Assembly (NCBI GenBank): GCA_020349865.1
Contig: CP070700.1
Span: forward strand, 998,203 to 1,011,905
Reading direction: 5' to 3'
Origin: Desulfobacteraceae bacterium
GTDB lineage: Bacteria; Desulfobacterota; DSM-4660; Desulfatiglandales; Desulfatiglandaceae
DNA: 13,703 nt
Numbering within the stretch: the stretch's first letter is position 1; the number at the start of each line of letters is the position of its first letter. The position numbers and the translations under genes are program-made. Under the pieces are notes generated by a model. It was not told where the DNA came from. It made no database searches and was given only the letters and a program-made list of their open reading frames with translations. Below, piece by piece: positions 1 through 6,955 of the stretch.

Positions 1-473
1 CAACTCTTCAGAAAGATCTTGTTCACATTTGCGAAAAGATAAAAAGGATGGGGTATTCGGTAAAGCTTGATACAAATGCGAGTCGCCCACAGGCCGTAAA
101 AAAACTAATTGATGAAGGTCTAGTGGATAACATTGCCATGGACATAAAAACCGATCCATTTCACTACTCCCCATACATAAAAAAAGATTGCAATCCCCAT
201 TCTATACTTTCAAGCATTCAAGTCATTATGAATTCAACCTTACCCTATGAATTCAGAACCACCTGCGTAAAACCTATAGTTGCTGCATATACCATTAAGA
301 GCATTGCAAAAGTCATCAAAGGCTCAATGCTGTATGTCCTGCAACGCTTTAATAATACGGAAGTTTTGCACCCGGAGTTTTTTCGGAAACCTCGGGCGGC
401 ATATGACGAGGATGAGCTTTTCAATCTTAAGTCGTTAGCAGAACCATGGGTTAAAAAGTGTATTGTGCGCTGA
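1..473 (+). CDS. Anaerobic ribonucleotide reductase activase-like radical SAM protein, 3' part
   Basis: The reading frame is open from base 3, so the gene starts outside the left edge and about 156 C-terminal residues are visible. The visible part begins with TLQKDL and continues into a segment reading GYSVKLDTNASRP, which matches the G-E-P-T-L-Q and K-L-D-T-N-G-x-x-P region of the NrdG2-type branch of radical SAM activases. The CxxxCxxC iron-sulfur motif would lie in the missing N-terminal part. Such proteins use S-adenosylmethionine and a 4Fe-4S cluster to install the glycyl radical of the class III ribonucleotide reductase in the cytoplasm. One small oddity is Ala where the family usually has Gly in the DTNG motif. 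Another glycyl-radical activase or an uncharacterised radical SAM protein is possible. The gene ends in TGA, and no clear intrinsic terminator follows. Confidence 0.75.
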   Translation, partial: TLQKDLVHICEKIKRMGYSVKLDTNASRPQAVKKLIDEGLVDNIAMDIKTDPFHYSPYIKKDCNPHSILSSIQVIMNSTLPYEFRTTCVKPIVAAYTIKSIAKVIKGSMLYVLQRFNNTEVLHPEFFRKPRAAYDEDELFNLKSLAEPWVKKCIVR

Positions 474-480
474 CATATGC

Positions 481-529
481 GCCCACACACGGTTCTTTTT
501 GCGCCATTTTCAAACTGCTAAACTGTTAC
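481..529 (+). repeat. Degenerate intergenic repeat, copy 1
   Basis: This stretch just after the activase gene shares with 1963-2007 a leading GCCCACA, a T-rich middle, and a shared right part (ATTTTCAAAC, GC, AAA, TGTTAC) with only about three mismatches in 23 positions. The middle differs in length by a few bases. Both copies lie directly next to the 3' end of a gene. The family is not one I can name. The rest of the gap up to 738 shows no convincing gene. Confidence 0.35.
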
Positions 530-738
530 AATTCAAGTAATTGGTTTATTGGTATGCATAAGCTGGGTAGGTGGCCCAATAAGAGCCTTCGCTGGACGTA
601 CCGTTTTGACAAGAAGTTGGTCTACAAACCCGATCCCGCCGGGTGACATAATTGGTGTTTGTGATGTAAGGGCTCATCTGGAAATCAGGTTGGGCATTTG
701 CTAAAAGGCCCCATTTTCCTCACGTTTCCTTTGTCTTG

Positions 739-773
739 CCGCCTTGATGGTAAATAGCCGAGAATCAAGGTGG
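739..773 (-). other. Hairpin downstream of the 40-residue minus-strand ORF
   Basis: CCGCCTTGAT at 739-748 pairs with ATCAAGGTGG at 764-773, giving a ten-pair stem with one G-T position and a 15-base loop. On the minus strand it begins six bases after the TAA of the small membrane ORF. It may act as a transcript end or stabiliser for that strand. There is no T-run after it on the minus strand, so it is not a standard intrinsic terminator. Confidence 0.35.
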
Positions 774-779
774 ATCATT

Positions 780-902
780 TTAATAGGCAATATCAAGATC
801 TGATTTTATGGAACTATGGCGCATTTTCGCTATAATATAAAGCGCGGCAAATATTAATATTAGCACACAAAAACATCCTGCTATAACATATAACCAGAAC
901 AT
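780..902 (-). CDS. Possible 40-residue single-pass membrane microprotein
   Basis: This ORF reads MFWLYVIAGC then FCVLILIFAALYIIA, followed by a basic and polar tail KMRHSSIKSDLDIAY. Residues 2-25 are almost wholly hydrophobic and would form one transmembrane helix, followed by K26 and R28, which suits an N-out, C-in arrangement by the positive-inside rule. A ribosome binding site GGGAG lies seven bases before the ATG, better than expected by chance for so short an ORF. It sits 41 bases downstream of another possible small ORF on the same strand and is followed by a hairpin. I do not recognise the family and infer no function. A chance ORF in AT-rich DNA remains possible. Confidence 0.4.
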   Translation of the reverse strand: MFWLYVIAGCFCVLILIFAALYIIAKMRHSSIKSDLDIAY

Positions 903-943
903 AACAATCTCCCTTAATCAGGCCTAATAGCCTTCAAGCCTAA

Positions 944-1114
944 TTAGTCATTTTTCATCTCCTCGTCTTTGGTTGTGGATACTTTCACCGTTAACTCACC
1001 GATTTTTTTATCAAACTGCCGTTGATCTTCACGCATGCTATCCAGGATTTCAGATATGTTCAGGGCCTTACTTAGCGTGTTCTTTCCCGATATTGTCCTT
1101 TTAATGCTCTGCAT
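944..1114 (-). CDS. Possible 56-residue hypothetical protein
   Basis: The frame stays open upstream to an ATG at 1237, but the upstream part is low-complexity and lysine/asparagine-rich. The more protein-like section starts at the internal ATG at 1112-1114 and reads MQSIKRTISGKNTLSKALNI, then a charged, probably helical segment containing SEILDSMREDQRQFDKKIGE and an acidic and lysine-rich tail. No good ribosome binding site is seen before this ATG. A TATAAT box on the minus strand lies at 1172-1177, about 60 bases upstream, without a clear -35 hexamer. It could form a two-gene unit with the membrane ORF at 780-902. I do not recognise the family. Coding status is uncertain. Confidence 0.25.
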   Translation of the reverse strand: MQSIKRTISGKNTLSKALNISEILDSMREDQRQFDKKIGELTVKVSTTKDEEMKND

Positions 1115-1293
1115 GTTATTGGTTATTGCAAGAAATATGCAAGAACAGTTATTGTGGTTATTTTTTCTAAAATTATAATAAATTCGAAGTGTTAGATGAT
1201 TACGAGCAAGACAAATAAGAAATGCCGCATCAATCAAAGGCCGTGTTTAGGCAAACCAATGCCATTTATTGGTAAAACTTTACATATACACAA

Positions 1294-1382
1294 TTGAAGA
1301 TAGAGGGCGCATCCTGTCACTGACTTGACATCACCCATTATGTTTCCTATCTTCAAAAAGCCCTGTTTTTTTGGGCTTTTTT
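1294..1382 (+). ncRNA. Candidate small structured RNA ending in an intrinsic terminator
   Basis: A perfect ten-base inverted repeat, TTGAAGATAG at 1294-1303 and CTATCTTCAA at 1347-1356, encloses 43 bases. Its right arm runs straight into a strong terminator hairpin at 1355-1382, sharing two bases with it. No plus-strand ORF lies upstream to be terminated: the nearest plus-strand gene ends at 473. This is the layout of a short independent transcript of about 90 bases. A second dyad, ACCAAT at 1255-1260 and ATTGGT at 1268-1273, lies just before it and could be an operator. No strong promoter was found, and the family is not one I recognise. The terminator might instead serve minus-strand transcription, since it is nearly symmetric. 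Confidence 0.3.
1355..1382 (+). terminator. Intrinsic terminator, nearly bidirectional
   Basis: AAAAAGCCC at 1355-1363 pairs with GGGCTTTTT at 1373-1381 across a T-rich nine-base loop, ending in a run of six T. The A-run on the left makes it usable in both directions. It separates the small minus-strand ORFs from the inverted-repeat element and rubredoxin to the right. Confidence 0.6.
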
Positions 1383-1404
1383 CAGATTACAGTGCATTCC
1401 TGGC

Positions 1405-1587
1405 TTAAACACAGATTGTGCAGTAGAATCCGTAGCGAGGCACAGAAAACCAAAGCGAAATGCGCAGTTGGAGCGATTTTGTGACGTAGGCATATTCATA
1501 AATATGTCGAGGAGCAAATTCGGGAAACAAGCGTTGCAGCAAGGATTTTCAAATCGCAGTAGGAAACTACTGCATAATCTGGGTTAA
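1405..1587 (+). mobile_element. 183-bp MITE-like element, copy 1
   Basis: The element begins TTAAACACAGATTGTG and ends with the near-perfect inverted complement, finishing in CTGGGTTAA; the terminal repeats are about 21 bases with three mismatches. A second copy of the same 183-bp length lies inverted at 4867-5049. By hand alignment about 16 of 183 positions differ, with a fully conserved core of more than 30 bases around GTGACGTAGGCATATTC. Near its right end GCAGTAG-GAAA-CTACTGC forms a perfect hairpin. There is no transposase, so it would have to be moved in trans. Target duplications are not clear. It ends 53 bases before the rubredoxin ATG, so that gene's promoter must lie in or immediately after it. 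A long REP-type repeat is the alternative name. Confidence 0.7.
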
Positions 1588-1640
1588 AGTCATGGATACG
1601 GTTTCATTGGAATAGGTAAATCGTCAAAGAAGGAGGAAAA

Positions 1641-1802
1641 ATGGACAAGTATGTGTGTTCGGTTTGTGGTTATGTGTATGATCCTGCTGTGGGAGATCCG
1701 GATAATGGTATAGAGCCCGGGACCAAATTCGAGGATCTGCCCGATGACTGGGAGTGTCCGGTATGCGGGGCGGGAAAGTCAGATTTTGAAAAAGAAGAAT
1801 AA
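1641..1802 (+). CDS. Rubredoxin
   Basis: This 53-residue protein carries the two knuckles that bind one iron through four cysteines: CSVCG (C6, C9) and CPVCG (C39, C42), with the conserved [10 protein letters not shown] and aromatic W38 segments between them. Length and sequence are those of a standard small rubredoxin, a cytoplasmic one-electron carrier used in anaerobes by oxygen- and superoxide-reducing enzymes and other oxidoreductases. The start is well fixed by AGGAGG at 1631-1636, four bases before the ATG. No partner oxidoreductase lies beside it, so its physiological donor and acceptor are not shown here. The gene lies just inside the pair of inverted 183-bp elements. The following 160 bases hold no clear gene. 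Confidence 0.95.
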   Translation: MDKYVCSVCGYVYDPAVGDPDNGIEPGTKFEDLPDDWECPVCGAGKSDFEKEE

Positions 1803-1962
1803 AAAATATGAACCCGGTTCCCTGATACCATACGAATGTGAAACAAGGACAACCGGGGTCATCTTTCGCGGGAGCCGTAGCCCCGAACAAAATTAGCGTG
1901 AACAAGGTTTCCCGTAGTCGATTTGAGTCGGTGCAGGGATCGCGATATATGCCTGGAAATTG

Positions 1963-2007
1963 GCCCACAGCCATTTTTGTACTATTTTCAAACAGCCAAA
2001 TTGTTAC
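1963..2007 (+). repeat. Degenerate intergenic repeat, copy 2
   Basis: This is the counterpart of 481-529: a GCCCACA start, a T-rich middle, then ATTTTCAAAC, GC, AAA and TGTTAC. It ends eight bases before the stop of the convergent aldo/keto reductase gene. Apart from an imperfect CGGGG/CCCCG pairing further left, the rubredoxin to reductase gap shows no other structure. Confidence 0.35.
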
Positions 2008-2014
2008 CTATTTT

Positions 2015-2974
2015 TTAGAACTCCCACATGACCGGGCTACCGTCCAGGTGATCGGTCACAATGCGGCTGATGGTGTCCATTTCTTCTAAATCGGCGGCGG
2101 ATAGACGCACTTCAGCCGCTTTAGCGTTTTGCAGTACCTGTTCGGCCTTGCGTGCTCCTGCAATGGCGCAGGTCCCCGGCTGAGCAATAACCCATGCAAG
2201 CGCCAGTTGACCGAGACTAATGTTATATCGGTCCGCGATGGGGCGAAGTTTGGTCAGTGCCTGCTGCACTCGCTTGAAATTTTCCGGCTTAAACAGCTTG
2301 TTTTTTACCCGATGATCACCTTTTTCGAACTTGTGGTGTGGACCAAATTTACCCGTTAAGATCCCCTGAGCCATTGAAGAATAGGCAAGAATAGTGATGT
2401 TATTCTCAATACAATAAGGCATGGCGTCCATTTCTACATGCCGCCAGAAAAGGGAATAGGGTGGTTGGAGACTGTTGATGTGAGCGAACTGGGCTGCTTC
2501 CTCCAGTTGATTGAGGCTGAAATTTGAGACACCGATTGCCCGAATCTTGCCCTGGTGCCTGAGTTCATTCATGGCCCGCATGGTCTCCTCGATCGGGACC
2601 ACTTTTGTGCCCCAGGAACCGGCCGGCCAATGGACCTGGTAAAGATCAATGTAATCGGTTTTTAGATTTTTTAGGGAGCGGTGGCACCTCCCAATGACCT
2701 GGTCGTATTTGAGATGATTGGGAAACACCTTGGTCGCGTAAACTACCTGATGCCGGACATGAGCCAGGGCTTTTCCCAGGATGTGCTCAGAATGTCCCCA
2801 CCCATATTCCTCTGCTGTGTCGAACGTTGTAATGCCCGCGTCAAAGGCAGCCCGGATTGCCTTGGTGATTTCGGCGTCATCAATCCCCGCCCACATGCGT
2901 TTGCCTGCCTGCCAGGTGCCCATGATTATGGGCGTAATGCTAAATTCTGACGTCCCAAGCGAGCCTAGCTTCAT
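2015..2974 (-). CDS. Aldo/keto reductase family oxidoreductase
   Basis: The 319-residue protein has the full catalytic tetrad of the aldo/keto reductase family: D52 and Y57 in FDTAEEYGWG, K82 in ATKVF, and H115 in YQVHWP. The family fold is a TIM barrel using NADPH, or sometimes NADH, to interconvert carbonyls and alcohols in the cytoplasm. The YIDLYQVHWP and GVSNFS segments and the C-terminal AIAGARKAEQVLQN coenzyme-binding segment are typical. Length is normal for the family. The substrate cannot be read from the sequence. The ATG overlaps the TGA of an upstream open frame on the same strand (ATGA), and a GGAG lies about 13 bases upstream, so the ribosome binding site is not ideal. It converges with the rubredoxin gene and is divergent from the dehydratase gene. 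Confidence 0.9.
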   Translation of the reverse strand: MKLGSLGTSEFSITPIIMGTWQAGKRMWAGIDDAEITKAIRAAFDAGITTFDTAEEYGWGHSEHILGKALAHVRHQVVYATKVFPNHLKYDQVIGRCHRSLKNLKTDYIDLYQVHWPAGSWGTKVVPIEETMRAMNELRHQGKIRAIGVSNFSLNQLEEAAQFAHINSLQPPYSLFWRHVEMDAMPYCIENNITILAYSSMAQGILTGKFGPHHKFEKGDHRVKNKLFKPENFKRVQQALTKLRPIADRYNISLGQLALAWVIAQPGTCAIAGARKAEQVLQNAKAAEVRLSAADLEEMDTISRIVTDHLDGSPVMWEF

Positions 2975-3186
2975 GTCTTTTCTATTTCTCCAAACTTTTT
3001 TGTCGCTTTGAATATATATGCATTTTCAGGTAGTAATGCTTTATTTTCACTGTCGTTGATATCAAGTCCCTTAAAAACAAAATTAGACCCGATTGTGTCT
3101 GTGATCACTCCAAAAAAGGTACACTTGATATTCTTTTTAAATTTCCTGTTTTCATTGGCCCAGGGAAAAAAGTGTCCTTCAGGGTA
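2971..3186 (-). pseudogene. Start-less gene remnant upstream of the aldo/keto reductase
   Basis: On the minus strand a 71-residue frame runs from just after a TAG at 3187-3189 to a TGA that overlaps the reductase ATG. It reads protein-like, for example HFFPWANENRKFKKNIKC and then LLPENAYIFKATKKFGEIEK. There is no in-frame ATG. The only possible start, a GTG at 3106-3108, has no properly spaced ribosome binding site. The composition and the ATGA junction suggest the 3' end of a gene that once formed an operon with the reductase and has lost its 5' part. I do not recognise the family; the RKFKKNIKC stretch loosely recalls the basic start of PilZ-like domains, which is weak. It could also be a chance frame. 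Confidence 0.35.
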
Positions 3187-3686
3187 CTAATCTCTTAAAA
3201 ATCAAGCGGAAGATATCACCCGTTCACCAGGGTGTCAAATTAAACGGAAAAACCTTAGCAAATCAAATTCTGGTTTCTGAATACTTCCTTCAGGATTGAA
3301 AAAAAGATTTTACACCCATGACATATTGTGATTGGTTACCAAATTTGAGATTGTGGGTTTTCTATTGGCAATTTGCAATTGGTGCAAAATGGAATATTAA
3401 AATACGTATGCCCATAGAATATTGATATTTGATCTGGCTTTTGAGTAGAGAAATTGACATAAATGGATGAGTGGGTGATGGTTAGCTGTTGTGAAGAGGG
3501 TTAACGGCTTGCCGCGCTTCTCGCCCGCACACACAGCTTTTATGCCAAAATCGTAGAAGGACTTCCCTCACCTGGTAATGACTGTGTGTAATGAGCGCTG
3601 AGGGTTAGTAGGTAAAATAGATTCTCACAGCCTGTGCCAGGACAGCGGCGAACGCTTTCCGATAAACCTTTACCACTGGAGGACGT
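3187..3686. other. 500-bp non-coding stretch before the dehydratase
   Basis: No convincing gene was seen on either strand. A short pairing CACCC/GGGTG occurs around 3217-3234. ACACACAG at 3529-3536 and CTGTGTGT at 3582-3589 form an eight-base inverted repeat within the likely 5' leader of the dehydratase. A TTGACA hexamer lies at 3454-3459 without a matching -10 box at normal spacing, so no promoter is called. The left two thirds is AT-rich. Confidence 0.4.
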
Positions 3687-4631
3687 ATGTTTGATCGTAT
3701 CAAAGCTGCCAAGGAACGACTGCGAGGCCATGCAAATGTCACGCCTATCATGACCTCTCGAACGCTTAATAGGTTGGCGGGGGCTGAAGTATATTTAAAG
3801 TGCGAAAACTTCCAGAGGATGGGTGCATTCAAATTTCGTGGTGCGTTTAATGCCATGTCTCGGCTTTCGGATGCACATAAAGCTCGTGGGGTTATTACCT
3901 ACTCCTCAGGCAACCATGCCCAGGCAGTAGCCCTTGTAGGAACGTTACTGGGAATTCGGACAACGGTCGTGATGCCTCATGATGCGCCCACGATCAAACG
4001 GGTTGCCACTGAAGATTACGGTGCAACCATTGTTGAGTATGATCCTCAAAGGGCGACTCGTGAAAAAATAGCAAAGACCCTCGCAGCCGAACAAGGTTAT
4101 ACCATAGTACCGCCATTCGATCATCTTGACATTGTCGCTGGCCAGGGAACAGCCGCCCTGGAGTTGTGTGAAAAACTCAGCACACTCAATATGCTGCTGG
4201 TTCCTTGTGGTGGCGGGGGGCTTCTGAGTGGTTCAGCCATTGCCACCAAAGGCATTGATCCATCCTGCCGGGTTGTTGGCATAGAACCTGAACTCGCCGA
4301 CGATGCTACAAAGTCATTTCATACAAAGACGCTCCACACTGTCCATAACCCACCCACCATTGCCGATGGAACTCGTACCCCCTCGTTAGGCAAGGTGACG
4401 TTTCCGTTGGTCTTGCGGTATGTTGATGATATGAGAACCGTATCTGAATCAGAGATCATTGAAGCGGTGCAGTTCCTGTTTTATCGGATGAAGCTGGTAG
4501 TGGAGCCTTCGGGCGCACTGGGCGTGGCAGCATTATTGAGTCGCAAGGTATCCTCGAAGGGGCGAGTCGGCATCATTCTTAGTGGTGGTAATATTGATGC
4601 CGCTACCATGACTTCCATATTGAACACTTGA
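3687..4631 (+). CDS. PLP-dependent threonine/serine dehydratase-like enzyme
   Basis: The 314-residue protein belongs to fold-type II PLP enzymes of the threonine ammonia-lyase and serine racemase group. K49 in GAFKFRGA is the expected Schiff-base lysine; SSGNHAQA (73-80) and CGGGGLLSG (174-182) form the substrate and phosphate-binding loops, and LSGGN (298-302) contacts the cofactor ring. It ends without a C-terminal ACT-like regulatory domain, as in the short catabolic TdcB, serine racemase and hydroxyaspartate ammonia-lyase type, and unlike biosynthetic IlvA. The likely reaction is deamination of threonine or serine to a 2-oxo acid plus ammonia; 3-hydroxyaspartate or racemisation are alternatives. 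The start is supported by GGAGG at 3678-3682, four bases before the ATG. It appears monocistronic. Confidence 0.88.
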   Translation: MFDRIKAAKERLRGHANVTPIMTSRTLNRLAGAEVYLKCENFQRMGAFKFRGAFNAMSRLSDAHKARGVITYSSGNHAQAVALVGTLLGIRTTVVMPHDAPTIKRVATEDYGATIVEYDPQRATREKIAKTLAAEQGYTIVPPFDHLDIVAGQGTAALELCEKLSTLNMLLVPCGGGGLLSGSAIATKGIDPSCRVVGIEPELADDATKSFHTKTLHTVHNPPTIADGTRTPSLGKVTFPLVLRYVDDMRTVSESEIIEAVQFLFYRMKLVVEPSGALGVAALLSRKVSSKGRVGIILSGGNIDAATMTSILNT

Positions 4632-4673
4632 ATCCAAATTTCTTAAGTCTATAGGGTAATGGTTATGAGTCCT

Positions 4674-4744
4674 GTCATTGCGAGCGATAGCGAAGCAATC
4701 TTTTGGTGAGGAGATTGCGTCGTCGCATCGTTGCTTGCAATGAT
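4674..4744 (+). repeat. Palindromic GTCATTGCGAG-type intergenic repeat, copy 1
   Basis: The stretch starts GTCATTGCGAGCG and ends GCTTGCAATGAT, with inner AAGCAATCT and AGATTGCGTCG arms that can fold into a long imperfect hairpin. A diverged relative lies at 9207-9281. This type of palindrome is familiar as a dispersed repeat in many bacterial genomes. It follows the dehydratase stop by 42 bases. Between it and the next element (4745-4866) nothing further is seen. Confidence 0.6.
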
Positions 4745-4866
4745 ATCTTGAAATACTTGCGAAATTCGGGTTGGAATGAACTTGTTGTTTTGAGCAAGCT
4801 CATGACAGTAAGACGGGCCTATAAATTACAAACAAAACAGCAGAAAACAAGTTGCTTAGGGGTATT

Positions 4867-5049
4867 TTAACCCAGCTTGTGCAGTAGTCTCCTGCTGCGA
4901 CTTGAAAATCCGTGCTGCAACGCTTGTTTCCCGATTTTGCTCCTCGACATAGTTATGAATATGCCTACGTCACAAAATCGCTCCAACTGCTCGTTTCGCT
5001 TTGGTTTTCCGCGCCTCGCTGCGGATGCTACTGCACAATCTGGGTTTAA
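4867..5049 (-). mobile_element. 183-bp MITE-like element, copy 2 (inverted)
   Basis: This is the reverse complement of the element at 1405-1587, of the same length and bounded by TTAA at both ends, with terminal repeats around CCCAG-TTGTGCAGTAG. GATTTTG at 4933-4939 and CAAAATC at 4973-4979 form a perfect inner inverted repeat; the same pair has one mismatch in copy 1. A frame stays open across both copies, but hand comparison gives about 12 amino-acid-changing and 3 silent differences, which argues against protein coding. It lies about 100 bp beyond the hydantoinase B stop, where the catabolic transcript should end. The remaining 5050-5151 stretch holds nothing recognised. Confidence 0.7.
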
Positions 5050-5151
5050 TCTAAGCTGAGACAACTTCTTTTAGAAAAGATCGATGAGGAGAAGAGTAGA
5101 TGGAATCTTTTTGAGTAAGAGCAAAGTCGGCTTTGGTTTATTGATTCCTGA

Positions 5152-6876
5152 TTATACTCTCTTCAAGGACTCACGCAATTTCGCTGTTTTATCAAGATCC
5201 GCTTTCATGGTTTCAGGGTCAATAACCACACCGTAATCTTCTTTAGCCCTTTCTATACTGACATACCCGTCTGATACATCAGATTCCACCAATTCCGGGT
5301 CACGCTCAAGGGGATCTCCGTATCCGCCTCCGCCTGCCACATCAATGATAACCTCATCACCCGGCCCGAATTGTGTGAGGCCATATGGATTCCCCGGCTT
5401 GCCGTTGATTAGGAATTGTGCCTTGGAACCATCCTTGCCGCCAAATAATCCTTCTGGAGGATAACGGTATCTTCCCGACTGTATTCCAAGGTTCACAGGC
5501 GGCAGAGGCGCATATTCACCGTCAGGGGCTTTGAATACCACTCTTCTTCCAAGGCCTCCCTTCATCTTGCCGGGACCTCCTGAATCGGCAAGGAGCTCCC
5601 TCTTTTCCACAAAAAGTGGCGTGTCGCTCTCAAATATTTCCACCGGCGTGTTGGCCCCATTGGCAGGAAATATAAAATCATAGTACCCATCATTCGTGGC
5701 GCTTGCACCCATACCACCACCTCTGATGATCACCGAATGCCACGGGCTTCCATCGTTTCTCTTACCATAAAACACATTCATGGTTGCCGGCGTGCCCCCA
5801 CTTCCCGCGATAACCCTATCAGGTAAGGCATCGGCCATTGCCCGGTAAATGATCTCCGTAAGAAAATGCCCTATCTGCATGCGCGCTGCAACGGCAGCAG
5901 GGAAATTACAATGGACAACACTTCCCTCGGGCGCATTCATGGTTATGGGCGCTGCGCAACCATCGTTGTTGGGTATGTCAGGGTCAAACATACTCTTCAT
6001 GGCCATATGAACATAGGCAAAAGTGAAATTGAAGACCACGTTTCCGCCCCAATCTACCTGGGGAGAAGATCCATCAAGGTCTACCGTTATATCGCTTCCG
6101 CTCACTTGAACGGAAACCTTGATGACAACATCGTCCTTTCCTTCCATCTGCTCCACTATCCCTTCTGCCTCGTAAATGCCGTCAGGAACCTTCTGAATGG
6201 CCTCTCTCATGCTGCTCTCAGTGCGACCGATGATCTCGTCAGCCAGATCATCCAGGCCGTCCATCTTATATTCATCAAGCATCTGGATAATTTTTTCTTC
6301 ACACACATGGTTTGCAGCTATCTGGGAACGTATGTCACCCGTGACCTCATCCGGCGTTCTTACGTTCCACCGGATCATTTCCATAACGGCCTCGTTTAGA
6401 ACCCCGCCGTCATAGAGTTTCACCATAGGTATGAACAGCCCATCCTCAAAGACATCGTGATTGTCTGATGATACCCGCCCACCAATGTCCGAATGGTGAA
6501 AAACACACGCGGTAAATGAAGTCAGTCTGTCTTTATAGAATATGGGGCTCATCACACAGATATCATTTAGGTGTCCGGCCAAAGCCCACGGATCGTTGGT
6601 TAGAAAAACATCCCCTGGCTTGTACCCATCCAGGGGCAGCTTGGTTACAAGGTTCTTGATTCCCAGTGCCATGGCCCCGGATTGACCGGGCGTTGCAAAT
6701 GTTCCCTGGGCCAATTCTCTTCCCTTTTTGTCCGTGAACATACATGTGTAGTCGTGCGCATCCCGAAGCAGACTTGAAAATGCTGTACGCGCAACCGCGC
6801 CATCCGCCTCGTCCACGACTGATATTAACCTGCGCCACAGTATCTCCAAGGTTATGGGATCAAATTTTTGCCCCAT
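5152..6876 (-). CDS. hyuB: Hydantoinase/oxoprolinase family subunit B
   Basis: The 574-residue protein is a full-length HyuB-type subunit. Family marks include FDPITLEILWRRL at the start, TNDPWALAGHLND (93-105), FHHSDIGG (126-133), a central GSGGTPATMN, LLADSGGPGKMKGG and the C-terminal AGGGGYGDPLERDPE. The TNDP and HHSD segments hold the conserved His and Asp residues of the family. With subunit A it should form a cytoplasmic complex that hydrolyses a cyclic amide or hydantoin with ATP, or carboxylates a ketone, as acetophenone and acetone carboxylases do. The Mo-hydroxylase neighbours favour lactam opening. A good site GGGAGG precedes the ATG by eight bases. A 163-bp gap with a large palindrome separates it from hyuA. 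It is the last gene of the cluster. Exact substrate is unknown. Confidence 0.92.
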   Translation of the reverse strand: MGQKFDPITLEILWRRLISVVDEADGAVARTAFSSLLRDAHDYTCMFTDKKGRELAQGTFATPGQSGAMALGIKNLVTKLPLDGYKPGDVFLTNDPWALAGHLNDICVMSPIFYKDRLTSFTACVFHHSDIGGRVSSDNHDVFEDGLFIPMVKLYDGGVLNEAVMEMIRWNVRTPDEVTGDIRSQIAANHVCEEKIIQMLDEYKMDGLDDLADEIIGRTESSMREAIQKVPDGIYEAEGIVEQMEGKDDVVIKVSVQVSGSDITVDLDGSSPQVDWGGNVVFNFTFAYVHMAMKSMFDPDIPNNDGCAAPITMNAPEGSVVHCNFPAAVAARMQIGHFLTEIIYRAMADALPDRVIAGSGGTPATMNVFYGKRNDGSPWHSVIIRGGGMGASATNDGYYDFIFPANGANTPVEIFESDTPLFVEKRELLADSGGPGKMKGGLGRRVVFKAPDGEYAPLPPVNLGIQSGRYRYPPEGLFGGKDGSKAQFLINGKPGNPYGLTQFGPGDEVIIDVAGGGGYGDPLERDPELVESDVSDGYVSIERAKEDYGVVIDPETMKADLDKTAKLRESLKRV

Positions 6877-6955
6877 GTTTTAACCTCCCGAATAAATGCA
6901 AGGTTTAGCATCACTAAATGGTTTCCTAAAATCAGGGTTTAAATGGCGCCAAGAT

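Noticed and set aside
458..646. 62-residue plus-strand ORF after the activase gene, ending in KLVYKPDPAG
   Set aside because: It overlaps the end of the activase gene, has no ribosome binding site at either ATG and shows no recognisable motif.
1624..1974. 116-residue minus-strand ORF opposite rubredoxin
   Set aside because: It is antisense to a certain rubredoxin gene, proline- and threonine-rich, and without a recognisable domain.
3008..3190. 60-residue plus-strand ORF with hydrophobic stretches
   Set aside because: The minus-strand frame over the same bases is more protein-like; no ribosome binding site precedes this one.
3454..3482. TTGACA hexamer as the dehydratase promoter
   Set aside because: No acceptable -10 box is found 16-18 bases downstream.
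4867..5064. 65-residue minus-strand ORF through element copy 2
   Set aside because: It lies almost wholly within the repeat, and the matching frame in copy 1 has no upstream start; differences between copies are mostly amino-acid-changing.
5866..6399. 177-residue plus-strand ORF opposite hyuB
   Set aside because: It is a shadow of the hyuB coding strand with no ribosome binding site and no family features.
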